64,000 nucleotides of DNA from Epiperipatus broadwayi (lineage: Eukaryota > Onychophora > Udeonychophora > Euonychophora > Peripatidae). Shown piece after piece: positions 1 through 11,651 of the stretch. The translations under genes and the position numbers were made by a program. The stretch spans positions 8,067,967 to 8,131,966 of the forward strand of contig JAQFVV010012416.1 in the NCBI GenBank assembly GCA_028023455.1. Reading direction: 5' to 3'. The notes beneath the pieces were generated by a model. That model was not told the DNA's origin. It saw only the letters and a list, made by a program, of their open reading frames with translations, and made no database searches. The first letter of the stretch is position 1. Every line of letters starts with the position of its first letter.

Positions 1-77
1 TCCAGGTTTCTGCTTTTAATTCCCGCGATGCCTCCATTGGAAGATAATGTTCTGGAGATGGAAATAGCTGGTTCAAG
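1..77 (+). CDS. Possible 3' end of a host-gene exon (partial)
   Basis: The first 77 bases are clearly richer in G and C than the surrounding AT-rich DNA and are open in frame 1, reading ...IPAMPPLEDNVLEMEIAGS. The open stretch ends at TCAAG followed by GTATCA, a reasonable splice donor, after which the sequence becomes typical AT-rich intron-like DNA. The exon would end in phase 2. The product is not recognised and the upstream part lies outside the window. If real, the window begins inside a gene on the plus strand and much of what follows may be intron. A chance open stretch in a GC-richer repeat remnant cannot be excluded. Confidence 0.3.
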
Positions 78-640
78 GTATCACAGTCTTTTCATTTTTC
101 TTTTTAAATAGAGAGTGTGGTATGTGCGTCCTACCACATCTCTCAAACACACAATGCTGGAACTCCCCGAAAAAACTATTTCCCTTTTTATATTATCCAC
201 ACAGATTCAATCAACAAAACGTCACTAATCCATCACTTTCGTTAGGGTCCGAGCCAAGGCTTAGTGCTTCCATTGGTCAAGCTAATTTCTCTTTTCTTCT
301 TATCTATCTTTCATCAGATCATTTTAATTATACAAGAGCCCACGGCTAGCTTGCTTTTCAAACAATTTATAAACAATCATTTCCATTTACAGATTACAAG
401 AATTAATTAATACCTGTTTTTATTTTTAAATCTTATACTTTTTTTTTATAAAAAAGTACGTTCAAATACTTATTTATTTGTTTTTTTTAAAAAAAAATAT
501 TTTTAAAGTTTGGCATCTGTGCGAATGTATATACGTTTAACAAACATTTTAATTTTAGCGTTTAGTTTTTTTACTTTTATTTGTGAACTTTTAAGTTTTT
601 ATTTTAAATTAATGTAACGACATATTTATATATCGTTACA
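78..640. other. AT-rich DNA without a supported gene
   Basis: Apart from a moderately GC-rich patch to about 350, this stretch is A/T homopolymer-rich. A 75-codon open frame at 122-349 has low-complexity composition and no recognisable motif, so I do not call it. Confidence 0.5.
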
Positions 641-1070
641 ATATATATATACAAGCAATCAACATTTAAACAGTACTGTTATCATTAACAATCAACAATC
701 TCAATCTGTTGTCATGACAACCTCTTTTAACAATAAAGGTGGAAATCCACCTTTATTTATTGGCCAATATGTTTATATAGGCACTAAATATTGCAAGTTG
801 ACTGCAGAGAGTCAAATTATTAATACAAAGAAATTTAAATAAACATTATTAAACAGATAAATATAAACTGTACTGGAAGCAGACTAACAAATAGTCAATT
901 ATAACTTTCAAATTGCAGTTGTAATTTTCAAATTTCACTCAAACACCTTGTATTACTTAGATAATAAAGCTAATAATTATCAAGGTTAGATAGGTGTTTA
1001 GTGTAAATATATGAACGCAATCAATACTTAAACAATACTAATATCATTAAGAGTCAAATTAAATATAACA
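641..1070 (+). repeat. Dispersed repeat R1, copy 1
   Basis: This stretch aligns with 30030-30425 in the same orientation. Shared landmarks in the same order are ATCAACAATCT, CTGTTGTCA, ACAATAAAG.TGGAA, the TTTATATAG block, AATAGTCAATTATAAC and AAATTGCA. The opening motif (CAATCAACATTTAAACA...ATCATTAA) recurs at 1018-1060, so the unit carries a direct repeat of its start at its end, as copy 2 also does. Both copies are preceded by a (TA)n tract. No coding potential is seen; the class is unknown. Confidence 0.6.
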
Positions 1071-1684
1071 TTAAGTTTTATTATACAAACCCAGAGTACA
1101 ATTCAATGTTTATTCTAGCAATAAAACCTCTTATTATCCTAATAGATATATATACTTGCTAATTTTAAGATAAAATGCAGAAAAAATTGAAAAGTTTTGA
1201 TTGATTCAGCACCATTACTTCATTTACAAGTCGAAGTTTAGGCATTTTTCACCAGAACTAAAGATTTCCAAATAATACTAAGTATTTCTTATTTCTTTTT
1301 TTTTTTCAGTTTTATTTAAACCTATCTTTTAACAAATTTTTGCTTTGAAATATAACAATCTTTAAAAAAATGTTTCATATGATGAATAGTGTTGTTAAAT
1401 GTGCTTTAATTACATTGATAGTAAACAATCTATTAAATCTTTTATTATCAAGATCATCATCAGTAGCCATTACAAAGGTTACCCCCATTGCAGAGGAAGT
1501 AGAAAAATATTAAGAACAATAAAAAATTAAAAATAATTTGTGAATGACCAGCAAAAGCAATATGTGAATTATAAATACATTTTCATTTATCAAATATATA
1601 TAATATTATAATTCGATGTCTGTATTTCTTCAAATCAATATAAGTAATCTTATAATTAAATATTTACAAATATAGTAATTAGAT
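1071..1684. other. AT-rich DNA, nothing recognised
   Basis: I find no open frame of note, no RNA gene and no repeat matching elsewhere in the window. Confidence 0.5.
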
Positions 1685-2325
1685 ATATGTAAAGTATAAC
1701 TTTAACAATTTTATTCACTTAGGAATGCTTTCGACTATTCTCATAGTCTTTGTCAACTAACACTTTGAAAGGCTAACCTTCTCACAATTCCATGATCTTA
1801 AAATATTCTGACTGTGTTAATTAAGTCTTGTTTGTATTTGTATATTAGCATAGCTTCCTTTATTTTCCGTTTGTTGTTATTTTTTTTCAATTTGCAATAT
1901 TTTTACATTATTATAATTGAAGTTAAAACCATAAATATATGACTTATTATGATCATAAAAAACGGATGCTGAAACATTATTATTTACTTTGCAAAAAATT
2001 GCAAAGTAAATGCAAAGTAAATAATAGTGTTTCAGCATCCATTTTTGACGACTATAATAAGTCATAATATTTATAGTTTTAACTTCAATTATAATAATGT
2101 AATAAATAATATTGCAAATTGAAAAAAATAACAACAAAAGAAAAATAAAGAAAGTTATGCTAATATACAAATACAAATAAGACTCAATTAACAGACAGGA
2201 AGCAAACATTAAAATCACAGAATTGTGGGAAGATTAGCCTTTCAAAGTGTTAGTTGACAAAGACTACAAGGATAGTCAAAAGTACTCCTAAGTGGATACA
2301 ATTTCTAAAGTTATGCTTTATATAT
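1685..2325. repeat. Large imperfect palindrome (foldback element)
   Basis: Two arms of about 300 bases are inverted around a centre near 2000. Examples are CTTTGTCAACTAACACTTTG at 1748 against CAAAGTGTTAGTTGACAAAG at 2242, TATTTGTATATTAGCATA against TATGCTAATATACAAATA, GACTTATTATGATC against GACTATAATAAGTC, and GGATGCTGAAACA against TGTTTCAGCATCC near the centre. The arms differ at scattered sites, so this is an old inverted repeat or MITE-like foldback rather than an assembly echo. The 113-codon open frame on its minus strand is a by-product of AT-rich composition. Confidence 0.75.
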
Positions 2326-2327
2326 AA

Positions 2328-2521
2328 ATCCACAAGCAAAGTGTATTGAAGTGCAGCAAGAAATCAGATGTGGTTCTGCAACCTAAGTGAAAACAATAGC
2401 AAACCTGTCCTTCATTTGATTTTGATTAGTAGTAATGTGGACATGTTTGCTATTGTTTTTATTTAGCTGCAGATTTATGTCTGATTGGCTGCTGCACATC
2501 AATACATTTTGTCTGTGGATT
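2328..2521. repeat. Second palindrome directly adjoining the first
   Basis: AAATCCACAAGCAAAGTGTATTG at the left is inverted as CAATACATTTTGTCTGTGGATTT at the right, and AAAACAATAGCAAAC pairs with GTTTGCTATTGTTTT. The arms are about 85 bases with a short loop near 2425. It lies immediately after the larger palindrome. Confidence 0.7.
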
Positions 2522-3639
2522 TAACTTCACATATATAATGGTAGTCCCATTTACTAATTAATTTACATTTATATTAACACTTAAAAATATTATATATATA
2601 TCAAATGTAGGTTCTTTAATTTGTTTATTTAATAATTTCTTTAGCTAATTTTTTTTTTCTCTGAACAACTTCAACACTTTGCCTAATTGCAGCTTCTTTT
2701 TTTTTTGTATTCTATTCTCAGCCATTTTCTTCCAATAAAAATAATTAATATTGTCTTTCATTTTTGAGATAATATTATCAGTGTAAATATAATCTACCCC
2801 TCTTATGAAAACAATATTCAATTTCTTTACAAAAGCAAAATAGATAATTTTAATGAAAAAAGATTAGATGTGCAAATTTTAAAATCAAACAGGAATTAAA
2901 AAGATGGAAAAAAAATTAAATGAATTGTTGAATCCGCTAAATCATATTGATATATTGACAGACAAATGCTAAAACAAAATAAACCATCATAAACTATTGA
3001 TTGAGAATGCAGGTATTAAAACCGGAAATATTCACTTCTTATCGTAAATTTATAATTTTCATGTTATCATATATACTTTAATCACAAAAAACATATGGAA
3101 ACAAATTATCTTCAAGATATATTTCATGCTGAACCAGCATTCATCAGTAGGCAGAGTTCATGAACTCTCACGTGACGTGTCGTTATTATCTTTGCTTACT
3201 ATATATTAATATCAAATTCTTATTACAATTTATTGTCAGCAGTAAGTTCAGCATTCTTAGAAAATATTTTTGTACATTGTTTTTATTTCCTTAATTGTAC
3301 TTTGGTATTTTCACTTAATTTTTTTTATTTCTGATGGGGAAAAAAAGATTGCAATTACAAAATTATAATGTCGATTTTTATAGATTAAAAAAAAAAGAAT
3401 AAAAAAGTCTTCCTTACAAAATGTTTCCAAATTTATAAAATATTAATAGATAAAGAAGAAGAAATAAATTTAATTGATAAGTAGAATACAACATCGAAGA
3501 TGTTTTTAAAAATAGATCATCTAATATAATAAATCGGGCACTTGTGTTGACTGAAGCAATCTTCAAAATTTTATTTTTTAAATTAATTACGAATATCTAA
3601 ATAAAAATTTTAATTAATACCAGGCTTGTGGAAAGCATC
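2522..3639. other. AT-rich DNA, nothing recognised
   Basis: Homopolymer-rich DNA. A CATGCTGAACCAGCATTCATCAG match to the core of family A occurs at 3126-3148, followed by CAG-rich text, so a short degraded family A fragment is likely there. There are no coding signs. Confidence 0.4.
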
Positions 3640-4290
3640 TGATTGCATTTATTTTATTAAAAAAATATTTGCAACTCTCCATATAGTAATGCCATCCAAT
3701 GCAAACCTTAGTAATCAATGAATGCAAAAAGATTTGTGCTTAAAATCCCTATCTAGCACCGACTCATCCAATATCACCAGACTCTGAGAACACTGTATCT
3801 ATATTTTAGAATCCAATGCAACTCTCTAGAAGCCACCTTTTATCTATTTATTTAACTATAAAGCTATGAGTCTAAGATGAAAACACAATAATATTTTCAA
3901 TCCAACTTCATTTGCTTGTTTAGTCACACTGATCTGAACCTATACAGCAGGGGTGTCCAACAAGTTGATTGTGACCCACTGGTCGATTGTGAGATCAATC
4001 TGGCAAGAGCTGTTGGGTTACACGTGAAACAAATTAAGTCAAGATTTTCAAGTTTTTTTTTATTTTTTGGCCTGTTAAATAATTATGTTATTTTTTACAT
4101 AGATAGATATATAAAAATAGTATGTATTTTACATCTCCCTCCACTTAGACTACGCCTATGGCAACAAGTCGATTGCAACACATTTTTAAAACAAAAAGTA
4201 AATCTTATTAAGACAAAAGATGGCCACCCCTGCTATACAGTATCTTTACATTTTGATGTCATTGGTTTTTTGAAAACCACCATCACCATC
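3640..4290 (+). repeat. Family B foldback repeat, forward copy (split by a MITE)
   Basis: The sequence from CCATATAGTAATGCCATCC through GCAACTCTCTAGAAGCCACC to CATTGGTTTTTT is repeated in inverse at 4546-4935 and in part at 35856-36150. The inserted MITE at 3948-4232 interrupts this copy. The inverse copy near 4560-4620 reads through the same position without it, which gives an empty-site comparison. Parts of the 149-codon open frame across 3916-4365 are repeat sequence, not a gene. Confidence 0.7.
3948..4232. mobile_element. hAT-type MITE with perfect 8-bp target duplication
   Basis: The 285-base element starts CAGGGGTGTCCAAC and ends GATGGCCACCCCTG, giving imperfect terminal inverted repeats of the CAGGGGTG type seen in hAT DNA transposons. 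It is flanked on both sides by CTATACAG (3940-3947 and 4233-4240), an exact 8-bp duplication as expected for hAT transposases. It is too short to code for a transposase and so is non-autonomous. It sits in a family B repeat whose other copy lacks it. Confidence 0.88.
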
Positions 4291-4304
4291 TTTTTTATGG
4301 GCAG

Positions 4305-4541
4305 AATTGGTATAAAATTACTAAAACATCACGATTACATTCACTATGCTTACACAAGCTGTTAAATCAATAGCAAACTCTCCATAAAGTAGTGCTTCCC
4401 ACTGTATCAGAGTAATCAATGGATGCAAGAATGTTTGTGCATCAAAATTTCTATATATTGCCTACTCATCCAATATCCCCAGATTAGTTTATAGTTCGTG
4501 GTTTTCATCAGAGAGTATCCTTGGATTTAAGAGATGATGAC
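4305..4541 (+). repeat. Family B foldback, left arm of second copy
   Basis: ATGCTTACACAAGCTGTTAAAT, AGCAAACTCTCCATAAAGTAGTG, AGTAATCAATGGATGCAAGAA and GTGGTTTTCATCAG match, in inverse, the region 4700-4935. The two form a palindrome with a spacer near 4541-4700. Orientation equals that of the copy at 3640. Confidence 0.65.
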
Positions 4542-4545
4542 TGTT

Positions 4546-4935
4546 TTTTTAAAAAACCAATGACACCAATATGTATAGATATTGAGATGTGCTCAGATAT
4601 ATGACTATATACATGAAAGAGCTTGGATTGAAAACATTATTTTGTTTTCATCTTGCTCTCAAAGCTTTATAGTTAACTAAATATGTAAAGAGTTGCTGCT
4701 GAAAGATTGCATCAGACTTAAGATCTAAATAAAGTTCTCTTAGATCCAAGGCTCCTAACTGATGAAAACCACAAGCAGTTGGGAACTAAATAGTAATTTT
4801 ATGCATAAATATTCTTGCATTCATTGATTACTAAGGCTTGATTGGGTGGCACTACTTTATGGAAAGTTTGCTAGTGTTTTAACATCTTGTATAAGCATAG
4901 GAAATGGGGATTATGTGATATTTTAGTGGTGTTAT
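4546..4935 (-). repeat. Family B foldback, inverse copy (empty MITE site)
   Basis: Read on the minus strand this gives CCATAAAGTAGTGCCACCC, AGTAATCAATGAATGCAAGAA, GGTTTTCATCAGTTAGGAGC and AACTATAAAGCTTTGAGAGC, collinear with the copy at 3640-4290. It has no counterpart of the MITE. Confidence 0.7.
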
Positions 4936-5084
4936 GTTAAGAAAAATAGTTACTATTTACTTGGAGCTATATTAAGTTATAGAGAATTAGAAAATAAAGT
5001 TGATTAAAGGATATTTTAAAAGCATATAATAAATTGTACTTTAATAAATTATACTTTTGTAATATATTCTGAAGTAAAATAGTC

Positions 5085-5765
5085 TTCATACATGTGCTGT
5101 TTTAACATAAATTTACTCACACTCATCCATAAGCAAAGATTTTAAAGAACAAGTAAATTACTTGTTCTTCAAGCTTATCTATGTATAAGTTCATCTTTGC
5201 TTACCATGCATTATTCAGGGCTTGAGTATATTATATGCCTAATTTTGTAGATGTTGTTCAAATTGTACAAATGTAATTCAAATATTACATGAAAGAAAAT
5301 TTATGTTATTTTAAACTACATGCAATTAACATGTAATAATTTAGAATCTAAATACATTGGTAACTATTTATTTTTTATACAGCTAGTGTGTGTCAAATTA
5401 TATTAAAACAGTGCATGTGTGGAGATTAGTTTACTTACAAATATATTACAATAAATAATGTTCTATATGAAAAACAAATAAATATTTATCAATGTATTTA
5501 GATTCTAAATTATTATACTGTTAATTGCAGATTGGTAAAGATAAGATAAATTCTCTCTTCTGCAATATTCAAATTACATTTCTATAATTTGAACATCATT
5601 TAAAAAATCAGCTATATAATAGATTCAAGCCCTGAATAATGCATGGTAAGCAACAGTTGGCTTATATATAGATATGCTTGAAGAACAGGTGATGATACAC
5701 TTATTCTTTGAAACCTTTGCTTATGGATGAGTGTGTGTTCATTTATATTAAAACAGCAAATGTAT
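5085..5765. repeat. Large imperfect palindrome with about 330-base arms
   Basis: Outer ends ACATGTGCTGTTTTAA and TTAAAACAGCAAATGT are inverted. ACTCATCCATAAGCAAAG pairs with CTTTGCTTATGGATGAGT, ATGCATTATTCAGGGCTTGA with TCAAGCCCTGAATAATGCAT, and AATAATTTAGAATCTAAATA with TATTTAGATTCTAAATTATT. The centre is near 5420. Arm divergence is moderate, so the inversion is old. Typical of a foldback DNA element. Confidence 0.75.
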
Positions 5766-5954
5766 GAAGTTTGGTTCGCTTATGAATATATTACAGTCAA
5801 TAAATACTGTGCTGTATAAAAAATAAATATTTATTATTAAATTATATTTTAAAGAAAAATAATTTCTCTTCATTAACTGTGATTGCCTAAAATAACAAAA
5901 GTTATGCCTTTATGATAGAATATACTATATCATAAAAAAAAATGTCCGCTAATA

Positions 5955-6425
5955 TTAATAATAAAATAAAGCAACTTGAATATATTCCAAATAACGATAA
6001 ACAACTTATAATTTAATATGAATAAAAACTCATAGAAAAATATTTTTGATTATATTCATAATCATTATCAACTCAACTCAAATTTCAAAATGGAATCATC
6101 TATTAGTAATTGGAAACACATATCGATTTAAATATCCCACAATTCATTAGTCCTAATATTTGGTGTCTATTTATTATAGTAATTTTATTCCTATTAATAA
6201 AAACTGCCTAAATAGACAGTCAGCAAATGTTAGGATTAATGAATTGTGGGAAATTTAAATTGACATGTCTTTCCGATTAGTAATAGATGATTCCATTTTG
6301 AAATTTGAGTCGAGTTGATAATGATTATGAATATGATCGAAAATATTTCTATATAAGTTTTTATTTATATTATATTAGAAGTTGTTTACTGTTATTTGGA
6401 ATATATTCAAGTTTCATTAACAATA
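5955..6425. repeat. Imperfect palindrome with about 215-base arms
   Basis: AACTTGAATATATTCCAAATAAC pairs with a diverged GTTATTTGGAATATATTCAAGTT; TTTCAAAATGGAATCATCTATTA pairs with TAATAGATGATTCCATTTTGAAA; TCCCACAATTCATTA pairs with TAATGAATTGTGGGA. The centre is near 6190. A 62-codon open frame inside the right arm is not supported as a gene. Confidence 0.75.
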
Positions 6426-7651
6426 TAACATTATATTCAGTAAATTTTAAAAAATCCATCAGTTGTGTTTGTGATTATGTATTATATTTTTAAGACATTA
6501 TCTAGATTTCATAAATAATTTTGACTGTCTTTATATTATGACAATATAAGGATAATAAATTTAGCAAAATAATAACAATCTACTTGGTAGTTATGCCACT
6601 ATGGTGAAATATTCTATTCTTTTAACTTAAACATAACAGTAGAACTGTGAAATTTCTGCCACCAAAAACATCCAAATCATCTTTTTATCTCATCAGCTAG
6701 CCAGATATTTAAACTGTTTTCATGACAGCCATTTTTATTCCAAGTTGTTAATAATATATATATTTTTACTAAATAAAAAAAAATTCAGATGATTATTTAT
6801 AAGTTGCATCTAAATATTAAAAACATTTTGTAGACTATCTTTAGGCACAAAATGAAACTCATCAATATGTAGGAAATTTATAAGCCAAGAAGATGAAATT
6901 TCTTTGCTATAGCAAAATCTATCTATATATCTATTTATTTATCTATCTATCTATGAGTGTGTGTTTTATAGACATAAGACCACATTAATTTATGCCATAA
7001 TTTTAAATATTCAGATCATTACTAAAATTTTCAGTACTAAAATAAATTACATTACAAATCTACCAGTAATCAAAGTCTATATCTAGTGACTATCTTATTA
7101 TTTAAATATTTTTGTTTGCCTTCTGGATGAATTCAATAAGAACACGAATTGTCTTCTTTTTTTTTTTTTCTAATTTTTTATATTTTATTAGCTAATTTAT
7201 TAAGAATGAATATTTTTATGATAAATTCATGATTTCAAATATTTTCTTCATACAGTTTGACGTTACTTTTTTGTAATATTAAATATGCAATTACAAGATT
7301 TTTAGAGACATACTAAATCTATTATATAATTTTAGAAAAATGCATTAATTCATTTGTCTTTGATATTATTTCTTAGATAAACAGTTTATTGGGAATCTTC
7401 CCAAAGTTTTTGTAAAATAAAAACATTAACTTGTCATTTTAATATATCCATTTTGTCAAAATGTAAATAAATAACAAATATAATTTATTTTTATTATCAG
7501 AATAATAATAAATAATATACATGTTTTACGCATTCAAAATGAAATAATATGTATTAAATGTTGTCAATAAACTTGGTATAAATATATATTTTAGTGTGTA
7601 TATACCTGTGCGCCAATAGTTTTAGCTTGCTTAAATATTCTTATATATATA
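6426..7651. other. AT-rich DNA with short simple repeats
   Basis: Contains a CTAT/ATCT microsatellite at about 6918-6950 and T-rich homopolymers. No gene, RNA gene or dispersed repeat is supported. Confidence 0.5.
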
Positions 7652-7860
7652 TGTAACATTGTGGAAGGAAAGTACTCATTACACATGCGCTATCGAATTG
7701 GTACACATTCTGCCGTCGATAAATATTTTAAAAGCATAGGTGCATTTATTGAAGGAGGAAATGCGGAAGGTGCGTGTCAACTCTATAGCATGTATAAAGA
7801 GTAGTTCTCTCCTTCACACACACAGTATTACAGATATATATTATTAATCATTACACACAC
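7652..7860 (+). mobile_element. Candidate short solo LTR
   Basis: A GC-richer island begins TGTAACATTGTGGAAGG directly after a (TA)n tract, contains a TATA box (GTATAAAGAG at about 7790) and then a CT/CA-rich start-like region. It runs into GTATTACA and CATTACA ends followed again by ATATATAT. TG...CA ends, an internal promoter and ATAT flanks fit a gypsy-type solo LTR of about 180-210 bases. The exact right end is ambiguous and no other copy is present for comparison. A host-gene promoter is the alternative. Confidence 0.35.
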
Positions 7861-9242
7861 ATATATATATTATTAATTCTATTTTAATTATGTTAAGGCT
7901 AGATTACACCTACTATCCTTAGCTTGGTAAGAAATGTTTTTTTTTTGTTGTTTTTTTTATTAAAAAAAAAAGTTCTTAGATATTGTAAGCAACAACATAT
8001 AAAACAAGATTAGAAGTGCATCCAATAAAAAGCAAAAATAGAAACGGAAAAACATAAATGTAGAATGTGACAGTACATGTGAACTATAAAATTAACAAGT
8101 GTTTTTATTAACAAGTTTTAAAATTTCTTACAAATTTTCAGAATATATACATAGTCACATCTTTTGCTGATCCAATTAGATTTCTTTAGAATCTTAATGG
8201 CTACATGATTTTTCTTCAGTGGTAAGAGTCACATCTTGATAGAACCATAGTATTTGAAAAATCTATATTGTAATCACTATCCATAATAAGGCATACTTAT
8301 AGTGATAATGAGTATTACTCTATTACGTTAGCACGTAAATCTCTTTTATTATTGAAGAATTGATTATTTATATCCACATATGAAGCCGCAAAAGCTTGAC
8401 ATGAAATTTCATAAAATTCCTGATCCTCAAGATGGATTAAGACTTAAGTTTGAATTTATAAAATCCCATACAGAGCTTGTGGATTCTTTTATATAGATAT
8501 GAGTAATCTTCATCTCAGTTCTAGGAGAGATGAATATGCTATCGTACTCATCAACAATCTCTTTCCTTATTTTATATATTGGTCGAAATAGAGATTTTTC
8601 AAATACAAGAACTTACCTCCATGTGACACTTAGCACCAAAAAAAAAAAAGGCAATAAAGCCATCATGATTCTACGACAAATTATCTTTCATTTAATTTTT
8701 TTTTTAATTCCCGTTATTTAAAACACCTGTTCATTTTATAATAATAGAGTAGTCACCTAATGTTACATCCCTCTACTTTCCTAATTTATATTTTTCGCAC
8801 ATTTTGTTACTTGCAATACGACTGCAACGTTTTTTGTAAAAAAAATAATAATAATGGTGATGATGATGATAATAATAAAATGCCTAATTCAGTTTATGAC
8901 AAATACAATCCTATTGAAACCTAGATATAATAATATTCTTAATTCCATAAGGAAAAATCCGGAAATCTTTTGTATATGTTTCTTGTGAAAATCGTTGTTT
9001 TAACACACACATGGATATTTATATTTATATGGATAAATTAATAATCTTAATTCATTTTGAAAATTATTGACCTATTTGCAAGGAGCTTATTGAAAATCTG
9101 AACATATATATATATAATACAGAGAGCATACCAATAGTTCAAACAAGCTCTTAATTGATAAGTGCGGTATGAAAAAATATTTTAAATCTCTATTCAGAAT
9201 CTTCTCATCTCCAGGCCAACAGGTTTCATATGACTTGCTCAT
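7861..9242. other. AT-rich DNA, no supported gene
   Basis: A patch at about 8380-8640 is slightly less AT-rich. It carries overlapping open stretches on both strands (about 40 codons on plus from 8390, about 58 codons on minus) and a GAG/GTAAGT donor-like site on minus near 8618. I recognise no domain and do not call a gene. The rest is simple-sequence-rich. Confidence 0.4.
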
Positions 9243-9262
9243 TTATATATATATATATATAT
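9243..9262. repeat. (TA)n microsatellite
   Basis: About ten uninterrupted TA units, with smaller TA runs nearby at 9305-9322. Confidence 0.9.
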
Positions 9263-9342
9263 ACATATAAATGAGTGACTATATATGGATAGATATTTTT
9301 TGGAGTGTATATATATATATATAATGAAATGAATGCTTTAAC

Positions 9343-9445
9343 AGGAAAAAGATATTTTATAAATCATGCTTCTGGGTGCAACCGTGTTTAATAAAATAAA
9401 ATTAAAGTAAAAATGCAGTCATTTCAAGGGTAACTATTATTTTAA
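9343..9445 (+). repeat. Dispersed repeat R2, copy 1
   Basis: AAAAGATATTTTATAAATCATG, CAACCGTGTTTAATAAAATAA and AATTAAAGTAAAA, with ATTTCAA further on, align in order with 14357-14460. Class unknown, non-coding. Confidence 0.6.
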
Positions 9446-11243
9446 TGAAATGTAGAAATTTTTACTTTAAACTCGGTTAACTTCCGAAAACGAATGTTTT
9501 TCCTGTGTGTATGTACAGACAAAATAAAAACTCTTATCGATAAAAATTAGTAGTTAATTGCCCACATGAATGATCTCTTGCTTACCTTTACCCAGAAAAA
9601 AAAACATTTGATATGTTTTATTCCTAAATATATTCATAATATTATTTTTTAACATTAACTAAAAATAAATATAATAAAATAAAAATCAATATATTTTTTG
9701 CTTTTAATTATAAATTTGCAGCAGCCATATTTCACTTATTACAGTTTTCTTTCATTATATAATCAGGATTAAACAATGGCATTCAACATTACTAGTCGTA
9801 ATATACTTTATACTGGATTTTTATAATAAGTTAAGCATAAAATTTATATTGATTTAATCTAAACGATTATGATTTAATAATTAAATTTTTAATTTTAAAA
9901 ATGATGTAAATTTTAGCAAAACTTTATGGTTTTGTATTTACATAAAACTATGTTAATAAAGCTATGGTACGTAGCTGGCAGAACCTACTTTGATCTCAGA
10001 ATCTATAGTTCAGTTTCTTATTTTTTTTATCTTTAATAGTAAATGAATAAAGATAAATTTAGCACATGTAATATATTATTCTGACAATTTGTATTACCTT
10101 CATATTTGAAATCTTGTTAAAATTTCTGATAGTTATCAATGAATTAAAATGCGATTAATAATTTATCTCAGATTTGAACTTGGAAAAAAAAATTCCAGAC
10201 AATAAAATAAATTAGAGTTGTTTTTTTAATCATTATTATTATCATCATTATTTATTTATAGCTATTTACACATCTAAATGAAAGATCTCTAGTAAAAAAG
10301 TAGTGTATCTTCTTGTCATGCCTGAATTCAAACCTCAGAATTTGATTTGGGTTAAATGGATTTATTTAATAAAACTTAGAACTTTTTTTCAAGCAAATAT
10401 TTCATAGCAAAATCAAGTAATTATCCAACTCTGCTTAATAAATGGATATCTAGCTATTCTCAGCTCAGTTAAAGGGTAAATCCAAGATAGAAAACTTTTC
10501 AACCATATTAATTAGCAAACTCGGTGAGTACGTTTTCTTCTTGGCTATCTCTATAGGAAGGACAAATTGCTGAATAGAACTGTTTACTTTGCAATGATAT
10601 ATATATAGTATATGCAAAGCAATGTTACCCTCAAAAAATATATTACATAGAGTTGTTTGTAATAACTGTAAAAATCAATAAAAGTATGAAACTTTCAAGC
10701 TTAAATTGTAATCATCATCAACTGAACTCTTGTCTCATGCAGACAAAACAGACGTCAGGATGATTTTCCAGAAACTGTGTAGATCAGTAAAAGCAAACTG
10801 CCTTTTATAATAAAATCTTTAGATTGATTCATAAGGATTGTCTCTTTATTTTTTTTCTCTACGATGTCTTTTTTCAATGATCTGAACTGAAGATAAACTA
10901 AAAGCAAGAATTTCATAGCCAAAGAAAATTGAAACGGTATTTGACTGACTCTAAAGAATATTTTGTTTCACAAATGTATTATTTTTTATATCCACATTCA
11001 ATTTAATGAACAGTATTATTATTTTGTTTTTTAGGAATAAGATTTTTAGAAATATTAATTAATTTGTTTATATTTGACGGAAATTAAAATGAAACATTGT
11101 AACTTCCTTCAAATATTAAAATATAAACTAAAATTGAATGTTTTTTAGAAAGGGCATAGATAGCCATTTTTTATTAGTCTTACTTATATTGACATTATAA
11201 GATTTATAGTTAAAATTATTTAAGACAAATTCGACGTCTATTA
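9446..11243. other. AT-rich DNA, nothing recognised
   Basis: Homopolymers and short ATT runs only. I find no repeat with another copy in the window and no credible open frame. Confidence 0.5.

Positions 11244-11324
<81 letters not shown>
11244..11324. repeat. (AAT)n microsatellite
   Basis: About 26 uninterrupted AAT units. A poly-tyrosine open frame on the minus strand is produced by this tract and is not a gene. Confidence 0.97.
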
Positions 11325-11651
11325 TGTTCAGTAGCAAATGTTTCACCTGTTCAGAATCAAAGTAACAAGCTCCAGAGTTCTAAATCTGAAAAGATAAAAA
11401 ACTTACCTGTACACACTTTGTTCACTTTAGAATTAATTCATCTTTTTTTTACTATTCTGTGATAATTTTCGTTCAGAATTTTAACAAAAATCAAATCCTT
11501 AAATGGTGATTTTAAAAACAACATAGCAATAGAAATATATCATGACTAGATGTCTCCATAATAGTCCTGCAGCAAACAGTTCGCTAGTTCACAGTCAAAA
11601 TGAAAGCTCCAATGTTTTACTTTAAAAAATACAAAAAACCTAAACCTAACA

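Noticed and set aside
1877-2218. 113-codon minus-strand frame
   Set aside because: Spans the two arms of a palindrome; composition is AT-driven and no domain is seen.
3916-4365. 149-codon plus-strand frame
   Set aside because: Crosses an hAT MITE and family B repeat sequence, so it is a chance frame.
8390-8640. Possible coding exon on either strand, with a GAG/GTAAGT donor on minus
   Set aside because: Short frames on both strands, no recognisable domain, no acceptor or neighbouring exon.
11128-11346. 72-codon minus-strand frame with poly-tyrosine
   Set aside because: Created by the (AAT)n microsatellite.
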